From the NCBI RefSeq assembly GCF_020071995.1, contig NZ_JABWTK010000002.1, positions 186,001 to 250,000 of the forward strand: a stretch of 64,000 nt of DNA. Direction: 5' to 3'. The notes beneath the pieces are model-generated. The model searched no databases and had not been told where the DNA came from. It saw only the letters and a program-made list of their open reading frames with translations. This document shows, in pieces, positions 26,778-37,908 of this stretch. Every line of letters starts with the position of its first letter. Position 1 is the first letter of the stretch. Made by a program: the position numbers and the translations under genes. This stretch comes from Planococcus chinensis. GTDB lineage: Bacteria; Bacillota; Bacilli; Bacillales_A; Planococcaceae.

Positions 26778-29700
26778 TCACTTATGTTGTTTTCGGTTCA
26801 TTCTTCTGGTCTGCCGATCGAAAAAACTGTAAACAATCGGAATGACATACAGCGTCAAGAAAGTCGAGCTGATCAATCCGCCAATAACAGCAATCCCCAT
26901 TGGCTGGTTGATTTCAGTTCCTTCGCCTATTCCCAGGGCTAAAGGAAGAAGACCTAATATAGTGGTCAACGCCGTCATCAGAATCGGACGCAGCCGGTCA
27001 TGGACAGAAGTAACGATGGCCTCATAGGAATCCATCCCGGCTTCTTTTCGCTGATTGATGTAGTCGACCAGCACAATCCCGTTGTTAACAACAATGCCGA
27101 CGAGAACGAGTATCCCGATCACGGCTGTGATGCTGATTGGCGTCTGCGTCAGGAATAAGGCAAGCGCTACTCCGATGACCATCAGCGGAACAGTAAACAT
27201 GATGACAAATGGATACTTGAACGATTCAAATTGAGCCGCCATGACAATATAGACTAAGACTACCGCTAAAACGATGGCCAGGCTCACATCATCGATGGCA
27301 TTCTCAAACAGTTCTCGGTCCCCGCCAAATGAGATTTGAGTGTCTTTGTCCAAGTTTAATTTCTCCAGGGCCTCGTCTACTTTGTCCGACATTTCGCCCA
27401 GTGTAACATTGGATTTATGCTGCAAGGTAAAGGCGACACTGTCAGCTTGGTCTACACGTTTTATATCAACCGGACCTTCGGAAATTTCGATATCCGCAAG
27501 TTGTTCAAGAGTGACAAATTGGCCGGCAGGAGTCCGCAATTTCATCGTCCGCAGTTTTTCTTCGCTATCTCTGAACTGCTCGTCCAACCCGACAAAGACA
27601 CTTAATACTTCATCATTCTCTGCCAACACTTGCGTGGCCAACACGCCTCGGGTCATGTTGTTGACCGTCTGGGCAATTTGCGCCGGCGCCATGCCATACT
27701 CTGTTGCCGCATCCCTTTTAATCTGCACTTGAATTTCTTCAATCGTTTCATCGCGGTCGTTTGTCAATTCCGTTACATCCGGGAGGTCCCGAATTGCAGA
27801 AGAAATATCGGTCACTGCTTTATCCAGCCGCTCTTTGTTGTTGTCGGTTGCGGTAAAGGTCAGCGTATTCGGCGACGATCCGGCCGCGGTCTGAAGATTA
27901 AAGCTCACTTCGGCGCGTTCGCCCACCTCTTCCAATATGCGCGGCTGTACTTCATCGACAAATTCAAATACCGAGCGTTCCCGCTCATCCAAAGGAACCA
28001 GCTTCACGTATATTTCAGCCGTGTTGGTTTCAGTTGTCCCTTGCGACTGGCCCTGCTGTGTACTGCCGATCAAACTGACAAACACATCGACATCTTCTTC
28101 TTTTTTCAGCTCTTCTTCGATGAGATTAACCACTTCATCGGTTGCCGCCAGCGAAGACCCATTTTCAAGCCCTACAGATACAGTTGCGAAACCTTCATCA
28201 GTTGCCGGCAAAAATTCTGTACCCACTTGATAAATGCCTAAAATGCCCGCGCCTAAGAAAACAAGAGCCGCCAGCAAAATAATGATCCGGTGAGCCAATG
28301 CCCAGACTACTGAGCGCTCAAAGCCTTTCATCCATCCAGATCGCCGGTTTTCAGGTTTCTTATCCACTTTTTTATCCTTTAATAGCCGCGATGCCATCAT
28401 TGGCACAACTGTCAAAGCGACAGAAAGGCTCGCAAATAAGCTGAACGAAATGGTAACAGCAAATTCAAAGAAAATCTGGCCGATCAATCCGGTGATAAAA
28501 GCAACCGGAACAAATACAGCTACTGTGGTAAGGGTTGAAGCCGTAATAGCTCCCGCCACTTCCTTTGTACCTTCTGAAGCGGCTTTTCGAGGTGATTTGC
28601 CCATCGCCAGGTGCCGTTCGATGTTCTCAATCACGACAATGGAATTATCTACCAACATTCCGATTCCAAGAGCTAACGCCCCTAATGTCATAATGTTGAG
28701 CGCAAAATCAGAAAAATACATCAAGACAAATGTCACGATGACGGAGTACGGAATTGCAATCCCGATAATCAAGGGGCTTTTTATGCCTCTCAGGAAAAAG
28801 AACAATACGAGCATCGCAAACACGCCGCCGAGGATAAGCGTTTGGCCAATATTTCCGATTGCCAACCGGACGTAATCCCCTTGGTCGAATAGCACATCCG
28901 CTTCAACTCCCTGAAAACGGTCTTCTTCCAGCAATTCATTCAACTTCATTTGAAAGGCTTCTGATACATCCGCCGTATTTGCCCGAGACTCCTGCAATGC
29001 TGAAAGCAAGACGGCCGGTTCTTCATTCGCCCGCGTTTCGCTGCTGCTTTCCTGCTCGGCCACAGCGACTTCTGCCACATCCCCGACGGTGACATTTTCA
29101 CCGTCCAATGGATTGACCGTAATCACCAAGTCCCGGACTTCATCGACACTGGTCAATGTACTGACGACCCGGGTAGTCAAATGGCGGCCATTCTCGGTAT
29201 CGATTGGTTCGCCTGGCAACGAGATATTGTTTGCTTGAATCAGTTGAACAATATCCGATTGCTGCAGCCCCCGGCTTTCCATTTCTTCCTGATCCAAAGA
29301 AATCTGGATTTCTTCAATCAATGAACCCGAAATGTTGACACTTGCCACTCCTTCAGTTTGCAGCAGCTCGGTTTCTAACTCTTCCGCAAGCACCCGTACG
29401 TCTTCTCCAGACTCTGTAGCGCGAACTGCCAGCTGAATCACAGGAAATTGCGCAGGATCAAACTTGAAAAATTGCGGTTGGTTGGAATCTTCCGGAATGG
29501 GTGTCTGATCGATCCGCTGCATAATATCAGTTTGGACATCATCTATATTCGATGACCAGTCAAACTCCAGCAAAATGAAGTTTGAGCCTTCTTCTGAAGA
29601 CGATTGAATGGACTCTAAGCCCGGCAATGTCGACAAACTGGTTTCCAGCGGGCGCGTGACTTTTTCACTCACTTCCGTCGGGCTCGCTCCTGGATAACTT

Positions 29701-29846
29701 GTCACTACTACGCCAACTGGCGGATTAAGTTCCGGTATCAAGGTAATGGGGATTTTAAAGAAAGAAACTGCTCCCAGTATAATGATCAAAAACATGATGA
29801 CCGTTGTAAAAACCGGTCTCTTGATGGAAAAATCGCTTAACTTCAT
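26778..29846 (-). CDS. RND-family efflux pump (AcrB/SwrC-like)
   Basis: A 1022-residue protein with the RND layout: TM1 near residues 12-32, large extracytoplasmic loops at about 35-330 and 540-830, and helices 2-6 and 8-12 after each. Proton-relay acidic residues sit in GALALGIGMLVDNSIVVIEN (Asp in TM4). The start MKLSDFSIKRPVFTTVIM follows AAAGGGG; the upstream in-frame extension is rejected. Gram-positive relatives include SwrC (YerP), which exports surfactin and drugs. No membrane-fusion or outer membrane partner gene is adjacent, which is normal for such pumps in Firmicutes. Confidence 0.93.
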   Translation of the reverse strand: MKLSDFSIKRPVFTTVIMFLIIILGAVSFFKIPITLIPELNPPVGVVVTSYPGASPTEVSEKVTRPLETSLSTLPGLESIQSSSEEGSNFILLEFDWSSNIDDVQTDIMQRIDQTPIPEDSNQPQFFKFDPAQFPVIQLAVRATESGEDVRVLAEELETELLQTEGVASVNISGSLIEEIQISLDQEEMESRGLQQSDIVQLIQANNISLPGEPIDTENGRHLTTRVVSTLTSVDEVRDLVITVNPLDGENVTVGDVAEVAVAEQESSSETRANEEPAVLLSALQESRANTADVSEAFQMKLNELLEEDRFQGVEADVLFDQGDYVRLAIGNIGQTLILGGVFAMLVLFFFLRGIKSPLIIGIAIPYSVIVTFVLMYFSDFALNIMTLGALALGIGMLVDNSIVVIENIERHLAMGKSPRKAASEGTKEVAGAITASTLTTVAVFVPVAFITGLIGQIFFEFAVTISFSLFASLSVALTVVPMMASRLLKDKKVDKKPENRRSGWMKGFERSVVWALAHRIIILLAALVFLGAGILGIYQVGTEFLPATDEGFATVSVGLENGSSLAATDEVVNLIEEELKKEEDVDVFVSLIGSTQQGQSQGTTETNTAEIYVKLVPLDERERSVFEFVDEVQPRILEEVGERAEVSFNLQTAAGSSPNTLTFTATDNNKERLDKAVTDISSAIRDLPDVTELTNDRDETIEEIQVQIKRDAATEYGMAPAQIAQTVNNMTRGVLATQVLAENDEVLSVFVGLDEQFRDSEEKLRTMKLRTPAGQFVTLEQLADIEISEGPVDIKRVDQADSVAFTLQHKSNVTLGEMSDKVDEALEKLNLDKDTQISFGGDRELFENAIDDVSLAIVLAVVLVYIVMAAQFESFKYPFVIMFTVPLMVIGVALALFLTQTPISITAVIGILVLVGIVVNNGIVLVDYINQRKEAGMDSYEAIVTSVHDRLRPILMTALTTILGLLPLALGIGEGTEINQPMGIAVIGGLISSTFLTLYVIPIVYSFFDRQTRRMNRKQHK

Positions 29847-29879
29847 GTAATCCAAACCCCTTTTTTGTCTCGTGCTTTT

Positions 29880-29908
29880 ATCATAAGAAAAATCAGCAGT
29901 AACCGCAA
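29880..29908 (-). promoter_or_regulatory. Candidate sigma-A promoter of the RND pump
   Basis: On the minus strand TTGCGG, 17 bases, TATGAT, placed about 35 bases before the start codon. Spacing is good; the -35 box matches the consensus moderately. Confidence 0.45.
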
Positions 29909-30017
29909 ATTTAAATCTTGCCAACCGAACGGCTGCAGCGGAAAAGGTTCTAATGCATTATTTCAGCTTATACAATATCTGCTATTTTCTTAAATTCTTG
30001 TTGGGCTTCGGGCAAAA

Positions 30018-30540
30018 GAAAAAAACCTGCATAAGCAGGTTTTTTATCAGGCTGTCGAGAAACCCTGACAGTCTGAACCATTCCGCTTCAGGCGGACGCT
30101 TTTCGCGGGCTCGCGCCGAGCCGCTTCGTCGCTTTGCGACTCCAGGGTCTCGACGGCTTCGCTTTCCCGCAGAAAAGGCATTGGCCGAAGCCTGCGAGGG
30201 CAAGCCTTTGCGACGAAGCTAGCGCAGCGATGCAGGAGCAGTGGTTTTTCGCCGCCTTCCGCTTCATTCTATTTTCCTGCTTCTTTACAAGATGTCACGT
30301 GTAAAGAAGCGGGAAAATCAAGCAACTCGTAGTTTCCTACCCTCTCTTGATATGGAGCAAAACAGCGGAGACTCCCGCGGGACAGCGCAGTGCCGAAATC
30401 CACTCGGCTGCCAGGCCGAGTTAGTTCGGCGCAAGCCCGCAGGAAAGCGCAGCTGGTTTGCGGAATATCGGGGATATTCAAAAAAATTTTTTTCTATATC
30501 TTTCTCAACAAGCTGAAAAAAACCTGCATAAGCAGGTTTT

Positions 30541-30545
<5 letters not shown>
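30018..30545. repeat. Foldback element between two exact copies of a terminator hairpin
   Basis: The 30-base sequence at 30018-30047 recurs exactly at 30516-30545; each contains the hairpin AAAAAACCTGC/GCAGGTTTTTT. The 468 bases between them begin CAGGCTGTCGAGAAA; the other end, read as its complement and counting one base of the repeat, is CAGCTTGTTGAGAAA, so 12 of 15 terminal bases are inverted repeats. Inside, the GC-rich arms (about 30090-30180 and 30365-30470) resemble each other in inverted orientation, and an 18-base inverted repeat (30272-30289 with 30300-30317) sits near the centre. It encodes no convincing protein. This looks like a non-autonomous mobile element (MITE-like) inserted by the prfC terminator. 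The rest of the 29847-30540 gap holds only the RND promoter. Confidence 0.65.
30517..30545 (-). terminator. prfC terminator
   Basis: The 11-bp stem AAAAAACCTGC/GCAGGTTTTTT overlaps the prfC stop codon, with a T-rich tail on the minus strand. An identical hairpin lies at 30019-30046. Confidence 0.85.
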
Positions 30546-32109
<1,564 letters not shown>

Positions 32110-32189
32110 TCTTATACGCTCCTTTAATTCTACTCTATTCATATTAGAGAAGGGGGCCAAAAAAAACAAGGGATTTCAACCTTGGACGT

Positions 32190-32218
32190 GAAAAAAGAAG
32201 CCGGATATGGCTTCTTTT
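32190..32218 (-). terminator. Intrinsic terminator after murE
   Basis: The 10-bp stem AAAAGAAGCC/GGCTTCTTTT with a 6-base loop begins at the murE stop codon, with T-rich sequence after it on the minus strand. Confidence 0.85.
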
Positions 32219-33678
32219 CAACGGAATTTTTTCATGGCTTCCTGGACGGCAATTTCTTTGTCGCTATGCGGATATTTTGTCGAGCCGATGATCTGGTAAT
32301 CCTCATGGCCTTTTCCTGCCAAAATGATGATATCCCCCGGCTCGGCTTGAGCAACCGCATGTCTGACCGCTTCTGCCCGGTCGCCGATGCAGGCAAAGTT
32401 GGCATGTTCCATGCCGGTTTGCAGATCGTTTAAAATACTGTCGTATTCCTCGTAGCGCGGATCATCCGTCGTCAACACTACATAATCGGCAACGGAAGCT
32501 TTTTGTGCCATGATCGGCCGTTTCGTCTTGTCCCGGTTCCCGCCTGTACCGACTAAGAAAATGATCCGGTTCGTCTTGAAATCAGCTACTGCGTCAATGG
32601 CTTTTTCGATGGCATCCGGTGTATGCGCGTAATCGATAAAGATGGAAACTGGAGCATCCAATTCCACTTTTTGCATGCGCCCTTCTACCGGAGAAATCCG
32701 TGACAAGGCCGACAGAACTTCTGTCAACTCGAATCCTTCTGCATACAAGGCGGTAATTGCCGCCAGTGCATTGGATACATTGAATTGACCAAGCAACTTC
32801 ATCGAAACAGCAAATTCGCCTTCAGGACAGATCAATGTAAATTTTGTGCCTTGGTCACCCATTTCGATATTTCCTGCTTTAAACTGAGCCGCTTCTTTCA
32901 CTCCATATGTATAAACGGGATGTGAAGTCATATCCGCATACTTCTTCGACCAAGGATCGTCAGCGTTCAAAACGGCTTGCTTTTTCTCCTGAAGATTCTG
33001 GCCCAGCTGTGAAAACAGCAGGCCTTTTGCATGGCCGTATTCTTCCATCGTCCCGTGGAAGTCCAGGTGGTCATGCGTTAAATTAGTGAAAATCGCCGTA
33101 TTGAATTCTACTCCAGCTAAGCGCCCAAGCACGAGCCCATGGGAAGAAACTTCCATCGTCATATGGGAACAGCCTGCTTCTTTGGCTTTCGCAATCATTT
33201 GCTGCGTAGTCAATGCGTCACTTGTCGTATTCGCTGACGGATGCAATTCCCCGTTCAGGTTAAAGCCGATGGTGCCGGTTACCGCGGAAGTTTTGCCGAG
33301 CTCCATCAGCATGGAATGCAGAATTCCGGACACGCTTGTTTTTCCGTTCGTGCCGGTTACACCAATCATCTGCATTTCTTTCGACGGGTAGCTGTAAAAT
33401 TTGGCTGCAAGCAAACCAAGGGTCCGGTCTGAATCTGCGACGACCAACACCGGTGTGTCCGGCAAGTCAATCGGCTGCTCAGATACAATCAGGACAGCAC
33501 CTTGCACAGCTGCCTGCTGGACAAAGTCATGGCCATCCACCGTATATCCTTTGATGCAAATAAAAACAGATCCTCTTCTCACTTCACGGGAATCCATGGT
33601 AATGTGTTCAACCGTTTCCGGCAATGTCCCGATCAATTGATTATAAGGAATATTTTCGATCAATTGTTGTGTGTTCAT
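32218..33678 (-). CDS. murE: UDP-MurNAc-tripeptide ligase MurE
   Basis: A 486-residue Mur ligase that adds the third amino acid of the peptidoglycan stem peptide. The ATP site is GVTGTNGKTS (about residues 106-115). Substrate and metal motifs follow: EVSSHGL, FTNLTHDHLDFHGTM and DYAHTPDAIEKA. The specificity loop reads DDPRYEEYD: DxPR with Arg is typical of meso-DAP enzymes, whereas the overall sequence and the prfC neighbourhood recall the lysine-adding staphylococcal MurE. The acceptor is therefore left open. It starts 10 bases after the M42 peptidase gene. Confidence 0.93.
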   Translation of the reverse strand: MNTQQLIENIPYNQLIGTLPETVEHITMDSREVRRGSVFICIKGYTVDGHDFVQQAAVQGAVLIVSEQPIDLPDTPVLVVADSDRTLGLLAAKFYSYPSKEMQMIGVTGTNGKTSVSGILHSMLMELGKTSAVTGTIGFNLNGELHPSANTTSDALTTQQMIAKAKEAGCSHMTMEVSSHGLVLGRLAGVEFNTAIFTNLTHDHLDFHGTMEEYGHAKGLLFSQLGQNLQEKKQAVLNADDPWSKKYADMTSHPVYTYGVKEAAQFKAGNIEMGDQGTKFTLICPEGEFAVSMKLLGQFNVSNALAAITALYAEGFELTEVLSALSRISPVEGRMQKVELDAPVSIFIDYAHTPDAIEKAIDAVADFKTNRIIFLVGTGGNRDKTKRPIMAQKASVADYVVLTTDDPRYEEYDSILNDLQTGMEHANFACIGDRAEAVRHAVAQAEPGDIIILAGKGHEDYQIIGSTKYPHSDKEIAVQEAMKKFR

Positions 33679-33688
33679 GAAAATCCTC

Positions 33689-34744
33689 CTACTCTGTAAC
33701 TAGCGGAGACATGACATATGCGTGAAGCAATGCCCCCGCGGCTTTCAATGAATCGACATGGGTGCGTTCATAGGAATGCGATGCTTCAATCCCTGGACCG
33801 AATAAGGCATGTTTGACGTCTGCCCCCGCTCCGATTGCCGCTGAAGCATCCGATCCGTAATACGGATAAATGTCGACTTTGTAATCGATCTGGTGCTGAT
33901 TCGCCAATGCAATTAAATGGCGGGTCAGGCCATAGTGATAAGGTCCGCTCGAGTCTTTGGCACAAATCGATACGGTGTATTCGTCCGACGTTTGGCCATC
34001 ACCGATTGCCCCCATATCCACTGCAATATATTCTGCTGTTTGTTCCGGAATATTGGAGTTTCCGCCGTATCCGATTTCTTCATTATTTGAAATGTAGAAA
34101 TGGGTAGTATGCGGCAATTCTTCGCCCGTCGCCTTCAATTGCTTAAGCAATTGAAGCAGCAGCGCCGTGCTGGCTTTATCATCCAGATGGCGGGATTTGA
34201 TGTATCCGGAATCCGTCGCTGCAAAACGCGGGTCAAACGATACAAAATCGCCCACTTCGATGCCGAGTGCACGGACTTCATCTGCTGAAAAGGCTTTTTC
34301 ATCCAGACGGACTTCCATATTATTTTCGTCCCGATCTGCGGTGCCGGCGTCCTTGTAGACGTGGACCGTTGTCTGATGCATCAAAATCGTTCCAGACAAA
34401 GTCGTTCCATCCGATTTATGTATAAGGCAGTTCTCGCCTTCAATCGCATTAAATTTAAACCCGCCGACAAGTGATAATTTCAAGCGGCCGGTCGGTTTGA
34501 TTTCTTTAACCATCGCGCCGAGTGTATCGACATGGGCTGTCAACAAGCGGTGCCTGCTTTGGTCTTTCCCATGAATGGTCGCAATGACCGCCCCTTTTTG
34601 GGTCATCCTGTATTCAGCATTCCAGTCGTCCAAGTGTTTTTTGATGGTCTTCATAATGTCCATTGTGTAGCCCGATGGACTGGGAATTTCCACTAGCTCT
34701 TTCAATAAATCCAGCGTTTCTTGCTTATTCCACTCTATTGCCAT
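33689..34744 (-). CDS. M42-family metallo-aminopeptidase (YhfE-like)
   Basis: A 351-residue peptidase. Metal-binding residues occur in LTAHVDTLGAMVK (about residue 70), LDDKASTALLL (about 182) and NNEEIGYGGNS (about 216). A later GPGIEASHSYERTH supplies the C-terminal His ligand. These cytosolic tetrahedral enzymes trim peptides or act as glucanase-like peptidases. Length and motifs fit YhfE-type members. GGGAGG precedes the ATG, and murE follows after 10 bases, so the two are likely cotranscribed. Confidence 0.88.
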   Translation of the reverse strand: MAIEWNKQETLDLLKELVEIPSPSGYTMDIMKTIKKHLDDWNAEYRMTQKGAVIATIHGKDQSRHRLLTAHVDTLGAMVKEIKPTGRLKLSLVGGFKFNAIEGENCLIHKSDGTTLSGTILMHQTTVHVYKDAGTADRDENNMEVRLDEKAFSADEVRALGIEVGDFVSFDPRFAATDSGYIKSRHLDDKASTALLLQLLKQLKATGEELPHTTHFYISNNEEIGYGGNSNIPEQTAEYIAVDMGAIGDGQTSDEYTVSICAKDSSGPYHYGLTRHLIALANQHQIDYKVDIYPYYGSDASAAIGAGADVKHALFGPGIEASHSYERTHVDSLKAAGALLHAYVMSPLVTE

Positions 34745-34846
34745 GCTTAACGCCTCCCTGATTACTTTATCATATCAAAATGAAACATGTTCTGACAGGG
34801 CATTCTATAGTAATATTAGTACGAATCCCCAAGATTGAGGTGCATT

Positions 34847-36418
34847 ATGGAGCGTTCTTCAACCAATCAAAACAGAAACAGGCTATTTATCCATTTATTT
34901 GGAGGCGCGAGCGTTATCCATTTGCTTCTCCCGCTTATTGCAGATTTTCCTATGGCCATTTACTCCCCTTTGTTCGGACTCGCAGCTTATATTGTCTTGC
35001 TTGTCCTGCAAACCGTAAAGTATAATGAGCGGAAAATTCAAATTCTGGTTCTTCTTTTCATGAACCTTTATGTATTTATCTTAAATTTTGAGGCCTTGTC
35101 TGCAGTAACGGTCATCTACTTTGCGATCCCGATTATTGCATCCGCCTTGTACTACGATACTTTGCCGATCATCGCCTTAGGGGTGTTGACCGCCATCGAA
35201 ACCTTTTTACTGGCTTTTGTTTTTGACGAATTAAGCGGCAGGGCATCTGTCCACTATGTTCATTTATCGCTATTTGTTTTTATACTCTGCATCCTGCTTT
35301 TGACTACGCTTCATTCGATTTATTTCAGCCGGATCTGGTCTCAGCTGGAGCAGCAGAACGAATCGATGGAAAAAGCGCTGATTTCAAAAGAAGGCTACCT
35401 TCAGCTGTTTTTTGAAACAGCCAAAGACGCGTTTGCCGTTTTTGATAAGGACAATAAAATCATTGCCATCAATCCCGCTTTTGAAGAATTGTACGGCTGG
35501 ACATTGGAAGAATGCATCGGGCAGTCGATTTCGCTCGTTCCTCCTGAAAAATCAGAAGAAGCGGCCGTTCGCACCCTGCAAGTCCAAAAAGGCGAAAGTT
35601 TTTCTTTGCTTGAAACCGTAGACGCCAAAAAAGACGGCACCCGCTTCCATGCCCAAATCACTTTGTCGCCCATTACAGACGAAGCAGGAAATGTAGTGGC
35701 TACTTCCGTTATTTCACGGGATATTTCGTATCAAAAAGAAGCGGAACGGCTGATTGTCCAAGCTGAAAAAATGAAACTTGCCGGCGAAATCGCCGCTGGC
35801 GTTGCCCACGAAGTCCGAAATCCCATGACGGTTATCTCAGGCTTTGTCCAAATGATGCATAATGATCTGGATTATCCATACAAAGATTACACGAATTTGA
35901 TCCAATCCGAACTGGAGCGCATCAACCTTATCATCAGTGAATTTCTGGTATTGTCTAAACCGCAGGCTTCTGAAGCCAAAAGGATCAGTCTTCGCCAGAC
36001 ATTGGAGGACATCTTTGTCTTGTTCGGCCCCGAGCTGAATCGGCAAGGCATTGAATTCATTAAACATTGGGAACAAGATGATTTTAATGTCCGGGCGGCA
36101 GATCATCAGCTGAAGCAAGTGTTGATCAACCTGATTAAAAACTCAATCGATGCAATCGAGCGGCAAGGTGAAATCACCTTAGTTATTGAAAACTTCGACG
36201 ATGGATTCGTCTCGCTGCGCATTCGGGATAATGGCGTTGGCATTCCCGAAGAAGTAATGGCGCGTATTTTTGAACCGTTTTACACCACCAAAGCGACTGG
36301 AACGGGCCTCGGCCTGATTATTTCCCAAAAAATCATCCGTGAACACGGCGGCAGCCTGGAAATCGACAGCCAGGAAGGAAACGGCACCACCGCCACTATT
36401 CTTTTGCCAAAAGCGTAA
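34847..36418 (+). CDS. Membrane PAS sensor histidine kinase (sporulation-kinase type)
   Basis: A 523-residue kinase. About five or six transmembrane helices occupy residues 15-165, then a short coiled coil and a PAS domain (about 185-300: FETAKDAFAVFDKDNKIIAI). The HisKA box is AAGVAHEVRNPMTVISGF (His about 318), and the HATPase core has NLIKNSIDAIE, DNGVGIPEE and GTGLGLIIS. The arrangement matches B. subtilis KinB/KinE-like orphan kinases that feed Spo0F. No response regulator is adjacent, so an orphan is likely. GAGGTG precedes the ATG at 34847. Confidence 0.87.
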   Translation: MERSSTNQNRNRLFIHLFGGASVIHLLLPLIADFPMAIYSPLFGLAAYIVLLVLQTVKYNERKIQILVLLFMNLYVFILNFEALSAVTVIYFAIPIIASALYYDTLPIIALGVLTAIETFLLAFVFDELSGRASVHYVHLSLFVFILCILLLTTLHSIYFSRIWSQLEQQNESMEKALISKEGYLQLFFETAKDAFAVFDKDNKIIAINPAFEELYGWTLEECIGQSISLVPPEKSEEAAVRTLQVQKGESFSLLETVDAKKDGTRFHAQITLSPITDEAGNVVATSVISRDISYQKEAERLIVQAEKMKLAGEIAAGVAHEVRNPMTVISGFVQMMHNDLDYPYKDYTNLIQSELERINLIISEFLVLSKPQASEAKRISLRQTLEDIFVLFGPELNRQGIEFIKHWEQDDFNVRAADHQLKQVLINLIKNSIDAIERQGEITLVIENFDDGFVSLRIRDNGVGIPEEVMARIFEPFYTTKATGTGLGLIISQKIIREHGGSLEIDSQEGNGTTATILLPKA

Positions 36419-36444
36419 AAAAAGAGCCCAAGGGCTCTTTTTTT
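36417..36444. terminator. Bidirectional terminator between the kinase and the PepSY gene
   Basis: A 13-bp stem (AAAAAAAGAGCCC/GGGCTCTTTTTTT) around a minimal loop, between two convergent genes. Confidence 0.9.
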
Positions 36445-36446
36445 AA

Positions 36447-37058
36447 TCAATCATCGTCGTTGTCGTCATCGTTATCATTCTTGTCAGTTTCATGTTTGAT
36501 GATGGAACCGTCTTTTGCATTGACGGTCACTTCGTGTTCGGTTTTGCCGTCTTCGATTTCAAATTCGTATTGTGCAATACCGTCGTCATTGTCCAATTCC
36601 ATGTCTTTTACCGTGCCATTAGCTGCTGCAAGGGCAGCTTTTGTTGCTTCTTCCGAACTGATCAAGCCTTCCGTTGAGACGATATCGTCTGAATCGTCAT
36701 CGCGGTCGTCTTCTTTTTCACGTTTTTGTTCCAAGACTTCCCCTGTGTTGGCATCAAATTTCAAATCGTACTCATAGCCTTCGTGCGTCACGTCTACTTC
36801 ATAGTAAGCACGGTTCATATTTCTTTCCAATTCAATGTCTGTGATGGTTCCGCCCACAATTTCAAGCGCTTTTGCAGAAGCGTCATCAAACGTAAGCTTC
36901 GGTGCTTTTTGGTTAGACTGCTGATTGCTGTTTTGGACATTGGCACTGTTTGAATTGGTTTCAGATGTTCCTGCTGGATTTGCGTCTGTGTTGGCCAGTA
37001 CAATTCCTCCAAAAGTTAACGCGCCTGCTACTACCGGGATGTAAATGAATTTTTTCAT
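36447..37058 (-). CDS. Secreted protein with two PepSY domains (YkoI-like)
   Basis: A 203-residue protein. The N-terminal hydrophobic segment (FIYIPVVAGALTFGGIVLA) is a signal peptide or anchor. A Gln/Asn/Ser linker and two PepSY units follow (about residues 58-115 and 130-190), each with an acidic EVDVTHEGYEYDLKFDANTG-like core. The end is poly-acidic (DKNDNDDDNDDD). PepSY proteins bind or inhibit proteases and metals; in B. subtilis ykoI is beside the ykoGH two-component genes. It has its own transcript, because a terminator lies upstream. Confidence 0.83.
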   Translation of the reverse strand: MKKFIYIPVVAGALTFGGIVLANTDANPAGTSETNSNSANVQNSNQQSNQKAPKLTFDDASAKALEIVGGTITDIELERNMNRAYYEVDVTHEGYEYDLKFDANTGEVLEQKREKEDDRDDDSDDIVSTEGLISSEEATKAALAAANGTVKDMELDNDDGIAQYEFEIEDGKTEHEVTVNAKDGSIIKHETDKNDNDDDNDDD

Positions 37059-37158
37059 GTTAATCTCTCCTCTTCATATGTTCTATCTTTACTATAGCCC
37101 CCGCTTCTGTGAAGACGATTAAGGGTTTATTAGAATTTGATGAGAAATTTAAGGAAAC

Positions 37159-37207
37159 AAAAAAACACTCAGGCAGAAAGGCAACTTTCCCGCTTGAGTG
37201 TTTTTTT
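37159..37207 (-). terminator. Intrinsic terminator of the two-component/PepSY operon
   Basis: Outer stem AAAAAACACTCA/TGAGTGTTTTTT with an imperfect apical part (GGC..GCT), lying directly after the second PepSY gene, with a T run on the minus strand. Confidence 0.8.
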
Positions 37208-37209
37208 GT

Positions 37210-37908
37210 TTAATCGTCCCATTCAACCGTTAAGGTTTCACCACGGATTGCATGGATCTGGACCGTCACTTCCCGTTCGGATTCTTCATTTTCAATTTCG
37301 ATCAGATAATAGCCTCCGCCTTCGGTCTGTACAAACTCGGCTTCCTGTACTTCGCCGTCGAGCGTCTGTTTCGCAATCGCAATGGCTTCGTCCTGGGTGA
37401 TGGCCGCATCCGGTTCGGGCTCCGGTTTCACATCCGGTTTCGCAATGGGTTCAGCGGTGATGTTCCCAATTTCTCCTGTCACCGCTGCTACAAGCACAGT
37501 TGTGATATTTTTTTCATCTTTTATTTTCACTTCGTATTGCTGGTTGTCTTTCAAATACGTGACGCTTTCCAGCGCTCCGTCCACTTTTTTTAATGCAGCC
37601 GCTCCTGCCTGTTCTTCGGTCAAACGGGTGGCTGGTTCTTTTTTCTCGATCAGTTTCATCGATTCCACCTGTCCCGTCGCTTTGTTGACCATTGCGGTAT
37701 AAAGGCCATCCGCTTTATTGAAATCCACCGCAAAACGGTTGTCCACTTCGGAAGTTCCGACAAGTTCTCCTCCGTATAGGTCCAGCACCGACTGCTCTGC
37801 CTCTTGTGCACTGATGCTTTCGCTGCCGATAAACGGATTCAAGAGAAAGGCAATGACAATTACTCCAAGCAAAACCGTCCCGGCCGCCATTAACATCCAT
37901 TTTTTCAT
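37210..37908 (-). CDS. Membrane-anchored PepSY protein, third gene of the two-component operon
   Basis: A 232-residue protein with an N-terminal membrane segment (MLMAAGTVLLGVIVIAFLL) and three PepSY-like units (about residues 35-85, 95-150, 167-228). The middle part is linked by an acidic Pro-rich stretch (KPDVKPEPEPD). The start overlaps the kinase stop by four bases (ATGA), so it is coupled to the sensor kinase. An extracytoplasmic modulator of that kinase or a protease inhibitor is plausible but not shown. Confidence 0.83.
   Translation of the reverse strand: MKKWMLMAAGTVLLGVIVIAFLLNPFIGSESISAQEAEQSVLDLYGGELVGTSEVDNRFAVDFNKADGLYTAMVNKATGQVESMKLIEKKEPATRLTEEQAGAAALKKVDGALESVTYLKDNQQYEVKIKDEKNITTVLVAAVTGEIGNITAEPIAKPDVKPEPEPDAAITQDEAIAIAKQTLDGEVQEAEFVQTEGGGYYLIEIENEESEREVTVQIHAIRGETLTVEWDD

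Noticed and set aside
29953..30516. Open frames inside the foldback element
   Set aside because: Short, Arg/Ser-rich, without ribosome binding site, and crossing the repeat and hairpins; no transposase motif is visible.
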